Shown piece after piece: positions 1 through 11,125 of a DNA stretch of 64,000 bases (positions are counted from its first letter, which is position 1; every line of letters starts with the position of its first letter). Source of the DNA: Ancylostoma caninum (Eukaryota > Nematoda > Chromadorea > Rhabditida > Ancylostomatidae); NCBI GenBank assembly GCA_037903475.1, contig JBAJFG010000423.1, forward strand, positions 124,001 through 188,000, in the 5' to 3' direction. Below the pieces are notes generated by a model, which was not told the origin of the DNA, searched no databases, and worked only from the letters and a program-made list of their open reading frames with translations. The translations under genes were made by a program, and so were the position numbers.

Positions 1-1198
1 CGTAGAGTATCCCATTGTACATCCGAGACCTCGAATCGTTCCAACCTCGAATCTGTGGCGATGTGAACTCAAACCGAGAGGGACATTCCCCTAGCCCATG
101 TAGTATTTGCACTGGCAAAACTTCATTCAGAGCAGCTGTCCTATAATTGGGACTTCCTGTTGTTGAATATTCCAGCACGCCGCCGCCGCGAGAGTTTCTT
201 GCTTTTGTTTGTGGAAAGCGAAGGTCGGCGCTGAATGGCTGCTGCTGCCCTACGGCGCCGCTTCTTTGTGGTTCAATTATTTATCGCTCATTCATGGTGA
301 TAATCTAGTTCTTTGGACTTTGAGCTCCACAACTGGGATGTTTGGAGGTGGACTTTCAAAACCTGTGATGCGTAAATTTATAACGATAGATCAAAAAATG
401 GGTGAAGAGCGCGTAAGAATCCAAGAAAAAGCAAACATCGCTCTCTGACCAATTTCCATTTTCAAATTTCACGAAACTTCGGAATCAAGATTCTCTTCCT
501 GAGCAAGGACTTCCTTGAAATTTCCAAGGGTTTGTACCGAACCGTCATGGAAGCTTATTTTCTCAACGTACTCTAGAGGACACGAGGAAAGAAAAAGGGA
601 AGGAAACATACATCCCAAGCTAATTTTTAAAGAAATCTGGGTTCAATTAGTTGTTTTGATCTTGATTGACAAGCAACCACTGCCGTCCTCCTTGCTTATC
701 TGAGAATTCCTGTCCTCTGCATCAAAATTTGGAGGAAAAGATGGAACTGGGCTTTCTCGGATTTTGACTACCTTCACCCGAAGCTGCCAAAATGACAGTC
801 AATTAACAGTCCTGCATGGTCAAATCAATATAAAAATACTCCTATTCACTAGTAAATATGTACCTTCCCTCAAAGCTCAAGAACCTCAGTGGAAAATAAT
901 CTTATGAGTATATAGATGTTTTTCTTTCGATTCTACTTTTGATTCTTTCAATTTTTTGATAATAGCTCTGTGAAAGGTTTTTGAGATACTTATGGAATGA
1001 ATTGTCTATTCATGTGTATGCCATATCTGATGACGATATGCATATTGTATTTGTATTGTATTTGATGATGTTACTGCTTCTTTCTCTTTCTCACGTCCAT
1101 CCTGAGTAGAACAAATTTTTGTAATATTATATTATTGTTACTATAGATAGCGTATGTGGGTGGACCGCTTAGCACCCGCAGTTCACTGCACACGTAGG
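1..1198. other. Unassigned DNA at left edge
   Basis: I recognise no gene or repeat here. One + frame is open for about 55 codons (67-231) and another from 209 to 448. Neither has a recognisable motif or a convincing pair of splice sites, so both may be chance. AT-rich, low-information sequence fills the remainder. Confidence 0.4.
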
Positions 1199-1321
1199 TT
1201 CCGTAAAAATTGCCAGCTGTTTGTTTGATGCGTTCTCTTTTCCAGCCTATAGTGAAGTGATATGGAGAACTCTTCTTGCTCGAACAGATAAAAAAAATCA
1301 AAGCTGGCAATTTTAACGGAA
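1199..1321. repeat. Short inverted repeat, MITE-like
   Basis: A 20-base arm at 1199-1218 (TTCCGTAAAAATTGCCAGCT) is repeated in reverse complement at 1302-1321 with one mismatch, separated by 83 bases. A further partial copy of the outer arm sequence follows at 1322-1332. The size suggests a small non-autonomous DNA transposon. No clear target duplication is visible, so the class is not assigned. Confidence 0.55.
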
Positions 1322-3431
1322 TTTTTACGGAAAGATAAAATTAGAATATTTGGGAAAAAATGATGCACTACAACAGTATATACATCCAGATATGTACACT
1401 GCAGCCATTTCATTGTTTGCTTTGCTTGCCTCACTTCTGACATCTGCACCAAATTTACTAATGGCTCTACTTTTTTTGAACTATTTTTTGGTTGAATTCA
1501 TCAGCGCCAAATGGCAGAAAATTTGTAGCATTTCTGCTTGTCGAATGCAATCTCGAAAATACCATGGGATTTGATTCCGCCAGCAATGGGACAATTTGCC
1601 GTCGCTGTGCACCACTGCCAAGAAAAAAATATCGGTTACGACGTTCAGCCAGAAAGGGTGTCCGAAATTGGCGGACATCTGCCATTCAGAGCCGTTCACC
1701 GCTCTGAGGCTTGTCCTTGCTTTCATGTTACGTTTACTCATCCTACGATTGCCCCTGCAATGGTACCGCCCTCATTATTGGTGCTCTGAGGGTCCATGTC
1801 CTTTAGCGATTTGCTGATGATTGGCTCAGCATGTGCACATACACTTATGTAGTCCGTGGTTTGTACTGGAAAATAAGCTGCTGGTCAGTTATGAAGCGTA
1901 CGCTTCCTCGAATGTGCTGGAGAACCTTCGAGAGGAGTGATTAGTTTTCTAGCAGGCTTCTCTACAAATACTTGGCCTTTTAGGCATTTTTCCAACAATA
2001 AATTTGGAAAAAAAGAGAAGAAAGTAAAACAGTTTGTTCTGCCGTTTTGCACATAAACCCCTTATAGGAAAAAAGGAACACAAGAAATATGGTCTACGTA
2101 TATATCCTGATTAGGGTTGTGGTATAGATTGCGAGAGGCGATCCGAACTATTCAGGCAGTCTAGGCAGCGAAAGTGTTTTTCTTCTGGCTACAGAGCTTT
2201 ATACGTGAAAATTTCGGTGCTGAGGGATCCCGCGATTGATCAAATCGTCCAGGTTACCTATCGCAAAGCACAGTGGCTCGCCCGCTTAAAGTATAACACC
2301 CTACACCCGTTTTTTCTTGCTCGCTTGTCTGTTATTAGTTGATTATACTAATAGCAGATAACAATGGAGATCGACTGAAACTGATCAATGATTTCAACAG
2401 CTAAATCATGTACAACAAATTGGGGCCATTGTGGCTATCCGGGGGATCCATGGTCATACAGACGGGGTTTCCATCGGGTTCTTGACTTGGATAGGGCAGC
2501 CTCGCCTTTCAACGGCTCGGACTCCTTTTATTAGCTGGTCACTCTCACTGTCTCCCTCCTTTTAGTTACCTTTTGCACCCAGGGTGTCGTTCTCCGCCAA
2601 CAAATTGATCGGATTGGTTTCCGGACCGCTCCCTTCCGTGCCCGTTGATATGTTCGGCTTCCTTTGTTTCTTAGTAGAGGTTATTGGCCAGAACAATAGA
2701 GCGAAGCATCCAATAAAACTGCAATAACCATGTGAGGCTTCTCATTTGCCGACTGCTGGTGCCACAGAATATTCTGGCTTCTCGTGACTAGGATGAAGTT
2801 CCTGGTGTGGTCCTCTATGGACCCGTGACACCCTCTTATTGTGCGTCTCGACGGTGTGCTACAAAGCACTGAAGCTGGGCTTCTTATAAGCCCAATGCTG
2901 CGATGCTTTTGTACAATAATTGCATGATTATCTGGCTAATATCCTAGATGCTACGTAAGTGAAGGCTTAGCTGCGAACAGGTCTGCAGATATAGAGCTCG
3001 ATTACTGCGTTAAGGCGCATCGATGTCTTAGTCATCCTGCATATCTGCTTTCGTCTGTGCTAATCTCAATCCACCTTTTCGCCTCTTTTAGTTTCTTATG
3101 GCTCTGTCATGGCAACTATCCTGAATCCAGTGTCTTCTTGCCAGCTTTCTCACAATATAATATCACAGTAAAACACATAACATATCTGCGTAGCAGCGCC
3201 TTTTACAGGTGAAATTGTCCTCATACCCAGACGATCCTCTTGCCTTCTGCTCTTGAGAACGTAGCTCCAGCATCGCTTTGGAGCACTTTTCCGAAAGGGA
3301 GTAGCGGCAAAGGTTGGCGGGAAAGCCCTGTAGGACATTTTCACTTTCATTTTGTTTCTTATCACAATTCTACCGTGTAAATCTTCGGTGCTACATATAC
3401 ACGATATTTTGTAGAGGATTTCCCTGTTTTA
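1322..3431. other. No recognisable feature
   Basis: About 2.1 kb without an identifiable gene or repeat. Short open frames on both strands between 1467 and 1817 overlap one another in three frames and show no family resemblance. Confidence 0.4.
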
Positions 3432-4188
3432 ATCTCAGACAAAACGTCGGAAGGACCGCAGCAGAAAGAGATCGCGCTCATGTGGTTAAGAGGCGAGAGA
3501 CGCAGTGAAAAAAATTTCGGAAGGACCGCAGCAGAATAGATTTGTGTGGGGAAAGATTCGGAAGGACCGCAGCAGGAAACCGGAAGAACCGCAGCAGAAT
3601 GTTTTCTGCTGCGGTTTTTCCGGTTTTCTGCTGCGGTTCTTCCGAGTGCAGAAGGACCGCAGCAGAAAATCGGAAGGACCGCAGCAGAATGGAGGAGAGA
3701 GGTGAGCGCTATTATACCCTTCTCATGTACGGAGCTCAGTTTTGTTGCGACCAGCAAAAATCCAGCGGTTTCGAACTTCAAATGGGAAAATGGCTTCATG
3801 GGTATATCGGACCGTAGAGCCAGTGACCCTCAGCGAGGTTGTCATTTTGGCGTGTGGTTACCTCCGCGTGGTCGTCCCACGGGAGTGGACTGGTTGCTAA
3901 CGCAGGTCTGCGGAATTGGCGCGCACATCCCCGTATCCAGTCGGAAGGACCGCAGCAGCTGTTCGGAAGGACCGCAGCAGCTGTTCGGAAGGACCGCGCA
4001 GCTATTCGGAAGGACCGCAGCAGCTGTTCGGAAGGACCGCAGCAGCTATTCGGAAGGACCGCAGCAGTTATTCGGAAGGACCGCAGCAGCTATTCGGACG
4101 AAATGCAGCAGGAAACCGGAAGGACCGCAGGTCACCTGTCGGTTCTTCCGGTTTTCTGCTGCGGTCCTTCCGAAAAATTGTCTGAGAT
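3432..4188. repeat. Fold-back element of GGAAGGACCGCAGCAG subrepeats
   Basis: The core unit CGGAAGGACCGCAGCAG, or a close variant, occurs many times. Forward copies are at 3448, 3518, 3559, 3581, 3671 and in an array of about eight copies at 3950-4095. Inverted copies lie at 3606-3622, 3628-3644 and 4155-4171. The outer ends ATCTCAGAC (3432) and GTCTGAGAT (to 4188) are inverted relative to each other, so the whole block can be read as one 757-base fold-back element. The open frames crossing it (for example 3546-4352) are translations of the repeat. No target duplication was found. Confidence 0.7.
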
Positions 4189-4234
4189 CGATCCTCCTAA
4201 TAACAGGAACCCTCCTGTTATTAGGAGGATCGAT
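4187..4234. repeat. Perfect 22-bp hairpin
   Basis: Arm 4187-4208 (ATCGATCCTCCTAATAACAGGA) and its exact reverse complement at 4213-4234 are separated by four bases (ACCC). It overlaps the right end of the preceding fold-back block by two bases. It could be a cruciform-forming footprint of another small element. Confidence 0.8.
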
Positions 4235-4271
4235 TAAAGAAAGTGGACTGAATCTTCCTATCTGCCTAATA

Positions 4272-4427
4272 CAGAGAACTCCAAACGTACGTAGACAAGA
4301 GTCGAGACCGCGGCGCGGCTCTCTTGGGCAGAGTCACGGGAGCTCAGCATAGTGTGCGCCTGCGTCTCTGCCCACGAGAGCCGCGCCGCGGTCTCGACTC
4401 TTGTTTGCGTACGTTTGGAGTTTCCTA
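4272..4427. mobile_element. TA-flanked palindromic MITE, copy A
   Basis: This 156-base element is almost wholly palindromic. Its left end CAGAGAACTCCAAACGTACG pairs with a right end reading TAGGAAACTCC in reverse complement, and the GC-rich inner arms (GACCGCGGCGCGGCTCTC and its complement) pair again. It is flanked by TA on both sides (4270-4271 and 4428-4429), as expected for Tc1/mariner-type insertion. A second member of the family lies at 43496-43669. It has no coding capacity. Confidence 0.75.
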
Positions 4428-5254
4428 TACATATGCTGCAGTGAGTTCCACGGTTAAGATCTCTCTCACTACCTTTTCTTCTTCTTCAAATGATTCAAAT
4501 TCCACTGATTGCCTTTGCGCCACCTCATGACAGCAAGTTCTAATTTTTAAGATTTCATTCCACCTATTTTATCTTGTCGTCTATCCATTTTTTTCACTTC
4601 AGACTACTGGAAAAAATATAGAGGAGGGGGACTTAAGATTATGACATATACTGTAGTACTAATTGTATTACTTCTTCTAGTGAACTAGTCGATCAGAGAG
4701 CGTGATTTATGACCCAGAGTGGAAGGTGAACTGAAGCCTCTGCTTCCTTCACAGGTATGCCTTCTTGACTTCCCAACGAAGGAGCCAGAAGAGGTGTGCG
4801 TGCTTCCCAATGCTGTCAGTGCTTGCGTACCTACGCTCACATAGCTTATTGTGCACTCTTGCCCACTACTGACAAATCAGAGGACGAGAAATTGAACGTG
4901 CATGGCCTAAGCTATAAGTAGTGTAAGTCTCGTCATGATATATGATATGATATTATAGGCTTCATCATGATACTGGGCTCATCACGGTCTTATAGAGTCC
5001 CTTTCCATCGAATATGGGTTCCGTTGCGGTCCTTCCCAGCGCCCATGTCCTTTCCCTTATGAGCAGCCTTATGTATATATTTATTTTTCTGAGAGAGCTG
5101 CATCGTCATCACTGTGTACTCAAGCACTTTAGTTCATTCGAGTAAAATGAGCCGAATATGCTCGTCACTGCCTGTTCCCACTCTGCACTTTTTGCTTGTT
5201 TATGGAACTGCAGGAATCTCAACAAAATCCTCCTCGATGCAAATTGCATTCTAG
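4428..5254. other. No recognisable feature
   Basis: About 0.8 kb between the MITE and a possible exon. I see no repeat, RNA gene or believable coding frame. Confidence 0.4.
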
Positions 5255-5488
5255 GAAACGCTTCCTTCCATTCAGTTATTTGCCCTTGCATCTGGATCCA
5301 TCTCTGAATTAGCGATGCTGTCGAAGACTGTAGCAATGCACTGGCTCATACATTTTGTTCATGACAATTTGCTAAGATTTTTGTTGCGACGGAGCTGCGT
5401 ATGGCTACAAAAGTTTTTGAACCTGTACTTTAACTTCGTCTGGATTACTATGTTACTGGGGAATTGGCTCTATTACCACATTTCTACG
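5255..5488 (+). CDS. Candidate exon, membrane-type peptide
   Basis: An open stretch in one frame lies between acceptor-like ends (…TTCTAG before 5255, or the stronger …CTTCCATTCAG before 5276) and a good donor, ACG|GTAAGC, at 5489. Length is a multiple of three from either acceptor. The peptide is hydrophobic toward its end, with a likely membrane segment containing YFNFVWITMLLGNWLYYH. A 43-base intron to an acceptor at about 5531 would give two more codons and a stop. I do not recognise the family; a chance open frame is a real alternative, and a minus-strand frame (5109-5336) overlaps part of it and is also protein-like. Confidence 0.28.
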
Positions 5489-5798
5489 GTAAGCCATTAC
5501 AGGTCTTCAGAAAGGTGATGGTTTTCGCAGCTTCAGTGAATTTAAAGGTACATATTTCGAGCCTTGGCTATGTGCATATCATCTGCCAACGTTAGACTTC
5601 ACTGGAAATTTGGAAAAGATGGAAAAAAAATGTTGAGGCCACACTTCTCGATCCGCTGCCTTATAATAAAAGTTTGACGCTAAACTTCTGTTCCTGCCTA
5701 ATAAAAATATTTTTTGATGTGATTTTAATGAAGTAAAACATATTTCTGTCCTACTCGCTTCTCAATTTTCTGGTATGGCAGTCCACTGCAACATCTCC
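5489..5798. other. No recognisable feature
   Basis: About 300 bases of AT-rich sequence leading into the tandem array. Nothing identified. Confidence 0.4.
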
Positions 5799-6925
5799 TT
5801 CATTTATTTATTCATTCATTCATTCATTCATTCACTCATTCATTCATTCATTCATTCATTCACTCACTCATTCATTCATTCATTCACCCATTCATTCATT
5901 CATTCATTCATTCGCTCATTCATTCATTCACTCATTCATTCATTCATTCATTCACTCATTCATTCATTCATTCATTCATTCACTCACTCATTCATTCATT
6001 CATTCACCCATTCATTCATTCATTCATTCATTCATTCATTCATTCATTCACTCACTCATTCATTCATTCATTCATTCATTCATTCGCTCATTCATTCATT
6101 CACTCATTCATTCATTCATTCATTCACTCATTCATTCATTCATTCATTCATTCATTCATTCATTCATTCATTCATTCACTCATTCATTCATTCATTCATT
6201 CATTCATTCATTCATTCGCTCATTCATTCATTCACTCACTCATTCATTCATTCATTCACCCATTCATTCATTCATTCGCTCATTCATTCATTCACTCATT
6301 CATTCATTCATTCATTCACTCACTCATTCATTCATTCATTCATTCACTCATTCATTCATTCATTCATTCATTCATTCATTCGCTCATTCATTCATTCACT
6401 CACTCATTCATTCATTCATTCACCCATTCATTCATTCATTCATTCATTCGCTCATTCATTCATTCACTCATTCATTCATTCATTCATTCATTCACTCATT
6501 CGTTCATTCATTCATTCATTCATTCATTCATCCATTCATTCATTCATTCATTCACCCATTCATTCATTCATTCATTCATTCATTCATTCATTCATTCACT
6601 CATTCATCCATTCATTCATTCATTCATTCATTCATTCACTCATTCATTCATTCATTCATTCATTCACTCATTCGTTCATTCATTCATTCATTCATTCATT
6701 CATTCATTCATTCATTCATTCATTCATTCACCCATTCATTCATTCATTCATTCATTCATTCATTCATTCATTCATTCATTCACTCATTCATCCATTCATT
6801 CATTCATTCATTCATTCATCCATTCATTCATTCATTCATCCATCCATCCATTCATTCATTCACTCATTCATTCATTCATTCATTCATTCATTCATCCATC
6901 CATTCATTCATTCATTCATTCATTC
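5799..6925. repeat. ATTC tetranucleotide array 1
   Basis: About 1.1 kb of uninterrupted ATTC repeats with recurrent variant units (CACT, CGCT, CACC, CATCC). The variants recur in blocks, for example two CACT units followed by plain units and then a CACC unit. That suggests segmental duplications inside the array rather than simple slippage alone. The long + frame 5775-7211, rich in Ser-Phe-Ile-His, is a translation of the repeat and not a gene. Confidence 0.97.
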
Positions 6926-6985
6926 TACCTTTCTTTCTTTCTTTCTTTCTTTCTTTCTCTCTCTTCCTCCCTCTCTCTCGTTTTT
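6926..6985. repeat. CT-rich tract (CTTT)n
   Basis: TTTC repeats followed by CTC/TCC-rich pyrimidine sequence directly abut the ATTC array and extend the pyrimidine-biased strand. Confidence 0.9.
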
Positions 6986-7470
6986 CTTCCCCAAATGTGT
7001 GAAAGTGAAAAGATCATTTTTGTCTCGGTTGATGCAGTTAGGTTATTTCATAATTATCCGGTATTTTTTCATGCATATCATTTATCCGTTGAAATTCGAC
7101 CTTCTGGCTCTTTCCATGGAAATACTCTCCAGGTCCCATATACGTACAATAAACTTTATCCACTTGGACAAAACGACTATATTTGTGTTTGGATGTTTTG
7201 CGATTCAGTAAAAACTTATCCATGGATATATGTATGCGATCGTTTCACTACAGGATATGTTTATACAATCCATGTCCGATTTACAAAGACCCATCAATTG
7301 TTGCACCATCAATCCGTTTTCTCCAGCAAATTTGCGCCAACGAGTGAACTCGACAGTGGATAAATTTTACTGGATTCCGCTGTGTTTTCCCTTACACAGC
7401 TAATAGAATTGGCTACGTGTCCCGGACAATAATCCTACACATGTTCATCACATGCATTTACAGCGAAGAG

Positions 7471-7520
7471 GGGGTCCTCTCACGATCCCGACGAGAGAGG
7501 ACCCCTTCTCGGGATCGTGA
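7471..7520. repeat. Two overlapping, mutually exclusive hairpins
   Basis: Arm pair A is GGGGTCCTCTC (7471-7481) with GAGAGGACCCC (7495-7505). Arm pair B is TCACGATCCCGA (7480-7491) with TCGGGATCGTGA (7509-7520). Both pairs are perfect, but they interleave, so only one can form fully at a time. Confidence 0.8.
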
Positions 7521-8749
7521 TTCTTTCAAGAGAGGAGTGGTCATTGAACATCATAATTTGAGTGTTGCGAAACATGGACACGGTTGTCCACACTCTTTTT
7601 GTCAAGTGAATAATGGAGAATGTTTCTATGGGAAAAGAAACATCAAAGCTTCAGTTTCAATAGACCAGAAATGAACATGAAAAAGTCAAATAACCATGCA
7701 CCAATCTGATACATTATTCTTATGTAACCGAGAAGGTTGCCGCGAGAAAATGTGGAAAATTTCTTTGAATTATATGCACCCACGTCTAATTTCTGGTCAT
7801 GTCAGCGTAACAATCCGGGAAAAAGGTGGAACATTTCCGGAGCTAATGAGTGGTCAGTCTTTTTCGTTTCTCCTAACGAACTTCAATTCTACAGGTACAC
7901 TCTTCTTTTTACATCGGAATAAGATTAGCCTGAAGTGCTAGGGTCCTCATTGAATTTCTGCTCACGCAGCGTTTCCAGCAACTCCACAGCTGCCCACTAA
8001 AACGTTTTCTCAGGAAAAAAGTGAGGAGGGCATCGAGGTAGGCCCAAGAGGACGCTCAATACTAACTATATAAAGGTTAGCGCATAGTAATCATATTGGC
8101 TTTTGTGTTTTCATAATGAAAAAATTCTGGGGTGGTAGTAAACTCACCGAAGCTTACGGGGAACAGCGGGAGAATAATGTAAGCTTCATTGGAACGAACA
8201 TGGTTCTCCAAGTATGCTTAATTACTTTGACAAAACCATAACTGCAGGTAAACTCACAGTTCGAAATCGAAATACGAGCTCACCGTCACGCTGAACTTGC
8301 TGCCAGTATGAAACGACGAGAACACGGGAAGCGAATGAGTGTGCGGCGCGCGAGACGCAGACGGCGATCTCGTCGTTTCGCGAAAAAGTCCTCCAGAGGA
8401 CTTTTTGCTCATGGTTCGGGTTCATCGTTGTAGCCAGTCGAGCGTGCACTGACTCCTTTTCGGTGAAGGCACATTTCCGGGTACACCCAACGGATCGATG
8501 TTTCACTATCTCGATCACCATGACCTACAGCAGGAGATCATCGATGACTCCGATTTCCTGGTGACTGATTTTGACAGCTGAGCCCTACACCTTCCCAGAT
8601 TAGATCCTGTATGCGTATTTTATGGGCGCGGAATCACATTTTGAGCTGAACACATCAATGTTTGGTTATGCTGGAAAAGATTCGCTGGCCAATTGTGTTA
8701 TAGTGGTCACGTAAATAGGTTCCCTTAGCGCTGGAATCTATGATTGAGA

Positions 8750-8850
8750 GGTATGTCAGCGTACTTCGAGGACAGCGAGTGTTCCATGTGTGAAGGTTCG
8801 AAACCTCTAAGGGTCGGAAGGTTTTGCAAGAGCATCATCATTCAAAGACC
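8750..8850 (+). mobile_element. Possible degenerate tRNA-derived SINE
   Basis: A sequence close to a pol III B box (GGTTCGAAACC near 8793) is followed about 25 bases later by GAGCATCATC, a string also found in the body of the clearer SINE at 23205-23417. No good A box is visible. The call is weak. Confidence 0.25.
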
Positions 8851-10444
8851 ATGGTTGTCAGTTATTGTTCATTGTTTATTGTTTGCACTTTTTAATCACA
8901 CCGGCATAATGAATAGCTAGCCTTACGTTCGGCTGATTTCTTCACATCTCCATGGAACGGCTTCGTCCGCCAACGAGGTCTTTTCCACAGCTGTTCTATT
9001 CTTCCCGCTCCAAATATTCTTGTGACGTTGATAGTGACGATGTGAGGAGAATCAGTCGATTGCCTTGGCATACGGCCCATTTTGCCAAATGCGTACTGGA
9101 CCGGGTGCTTGCACACTGGTTGTAGTAGGGTGTGGTGGCGGCAGAGGCCGGAGAGGACCGACCGCCCTCGGTCACACACGGTGCAGAACTCGGTTGTCAG
9201 TTAGCTCGTAGCTTATTCATGGTTGCAAACCAAAGCTGACAGTTCACCGCGACCTTCTGCTCATCGTTTCATCGTCGTTCCAAGAGGTTTACTACCACCC
9301 CTCACAAATACTTGATGTGAAAAAGGAAATTAACAACGAGAAGAAGAAGAAAAAATAATCGACAAGCAAACAAATGTGTTGCCGATGATATCGCCCATGA
9401 ATTTTAACTTTTTTGGAGCTTATCTTATTATATTTGTTTTTTGTACCTATAATCCTTGAAGCCCTGTTTCACGACCTAAAACCTTTAATAGCGAGAAAAA
9501 TAACCCCATTCCATGTACATAGGCAAGAAATGCCTTATTTGCGTGGATATCGTGGATGAACCTCACGAACTCCGGATACATCGATTTTCCTTCTCATTTT
9601 TTTCACCGAGTACGAACCGAAATCTGGCGTGAGTCGGACGTCATACTGTTGTCCTCACCCCTCTTCATGTCATAGGTGATTATTTCGTTTTAGTGGTAAA
9701 TATATTGACACGGTCTGCACCAAGAGGTAACAAATTACTATATCGTGTATTGCTAGCAGTGCAGTAAAATAGTGTCAACAGTCTCCATGTGCTTTGATCC
9801 CTGAATCGGGGCATGTTTCAGTGACCGATAATCTTACTGTATTATTTACATTACTGTCAGTATTTAAATTACTGATAACATCAGCGGAATCATTCACGAA
9901 TAACATTGCTTTTTGAAGCAGTTACTGGATAATTCATGCTCACTGATCCAATTCAGTTTTTTGGAAGTTCAATTCTGAGTTTATCTCTTTGAAATTTATT
10001 TATTTCCTCTTTTTCTTAATAAGCTGTTTCCTATGACGCCATGCTCTGTTTTATTATAAGTTCCTCGATCTTTGGATTGAATTTTCCTCGGCTTTGCGTG
10101 CACATTCGCTCACGAGGACAACAGGTACAGCCTCATGCTGCTTCTCCTTAACACATTGTTTTTCCCACGATTCGCAAAACTTCCGTCGTTGCTCACAATT
10201 GCCTTGTTTCGCTGCTAATTCGTGTGTCTTCCAGGAAACCTGCTGCTCTGCGAATTATCCCTGCTGATCTTTGACGTGATGATTGGTGCCCACAGCTTCT
10301 GGCACGGTTAAGGTTCGAATATTAGATCCGAATATTCGATCTGAATACTCGTCGTGATCGAAATCGTATTGTCGAATTCGGATATGTGTATCTAATGCAT
10401 TATTCGGTCCTAAGTAAACGCGGCATCGTGCTTCCGGTCCCTTA

Positions 10445-10661
10445 TTAAGGTTGGTCTGAAAGTATCGTACCAAAATTAATTTTTGTATCCACTGTTTCCT
10501 GGTCTTGAATCGAAATTCTTTTCGGCAGTGGAATGTGGTGGAATATTCCACTACTTCTCAACTATAAAAATTGGCGGACCGGGTTCCATCCATGAACAAC
10601 AATGCTATGAGTGTTTGAAAAAAGTGCAAAATTTGGTGCAATACTTTCGGACCGACCTAGG
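10445..10661. mobile_element. Mini-mariner MITE (217 bp)
   Basis: Terminal inverted repeats of about 30 bases: the left begins TTAAGGTTGGTCTGAAAGTA after a TA. The right, in reverse complement, reads CTAGGTCGGTCCGAAAGTAT and continues into a matching ACCAAA. The TTAGGT…AAAGTA pattern is typical of mariner ends. The interior holds no transposase, so this is a non-autonomous copy with slightly mutated ends. Confidence 0.65.
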
Positions 10662-10739
10662 ATTCATTCGATTGTTTATTTAGTCGCATTTTCATTGTGC
10701 TCCAAATACATGCATAATACACTATGACTACTTTAATAA

Positions 10740-11125
10740 CAGTAGCTATCAAAAAGATATGACCAGCGCCATTTCGACGAGAAGAGTTTCTGCTATAAGT
10801 CACCTCTGGATTGAGCTATCAAGATGAGATTTTAGATATGTTTTGAAGCTTTATGGATAGCAGCAGCAAATTATCTGGGCAGAAACAGTCGCTTTACTGA
10901 GCCTAGACTTAAATTTCCTTGGGTTTCATAGATTTTGTCCAATATCTTCACTATGCACCACCTACTGAGAAAAATGAAGTGCTGATACAGATTACGCGCA
11001 TAATTGGCCATTTCTTCCTTCAGATCTCGTGCTGCACTTACCTTTGCTGCTCAAATGACAGGACCAAAGAAAATGGTCAAATTTACCAAAAAAACTTTTT
11101 TATTGTATCTAGCAATAAAGGATAA
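10740..11125. mobile_element. Truncated copy of the 21-kb mariner-type element
   Basis: From a degenerate left end (CAGTAGCTATCAAAAAGATA just after TA) the sequence aligns by eye with 20856-20950 and then 21480-21910. Shared strings include CACCTCTGGATTGAGCTATC, ATCTGGGCAGAAAC, TTTACTGAGCCT and CTGAGAAAAATGAAG. It therefore serves as an 'empty' reference for the two insertions in the 21-kb copy. Similarity fades after about 11125 and no right end was found. Confidence 0.75.

Larger units (their letters stand above)
6986..10444. other. Mostly unassigned; small hairpin and SINE-like trace
   Basis: About 3.5 kb in which I see only the hairpin at 7471-7520 and a weak tRNA-like trace near 8750-8850. 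A + frame at 6995-7363 and a minus frame at 8892-9179 are open for about 95-120 codons but have no recognisable domain and no convincing splice structure. Confidence 0.4.

Noticed and set aside
3546..4352. 268-codon + frame and other frames across the 3.5-4.3 kb block
   Set aside because: They translate the CGGAAGGACCGCAGCAG subrepeats and palindromes; three frames and the opposite strand are equally open.
5775..7211. 478-codon + frame rich in Ser, Phe, Ile and His
   Set aside because: It is a translation of the ATTC array (5799-6925) and its flank; any stop-free tetranucleotide array gives such a frame.
8221..8521. 99-codon minus-strand frame
   Set aside because: The composition is rich in Ser, Val and Arg as in random frames; no motif, splice context or conserved neighbour.
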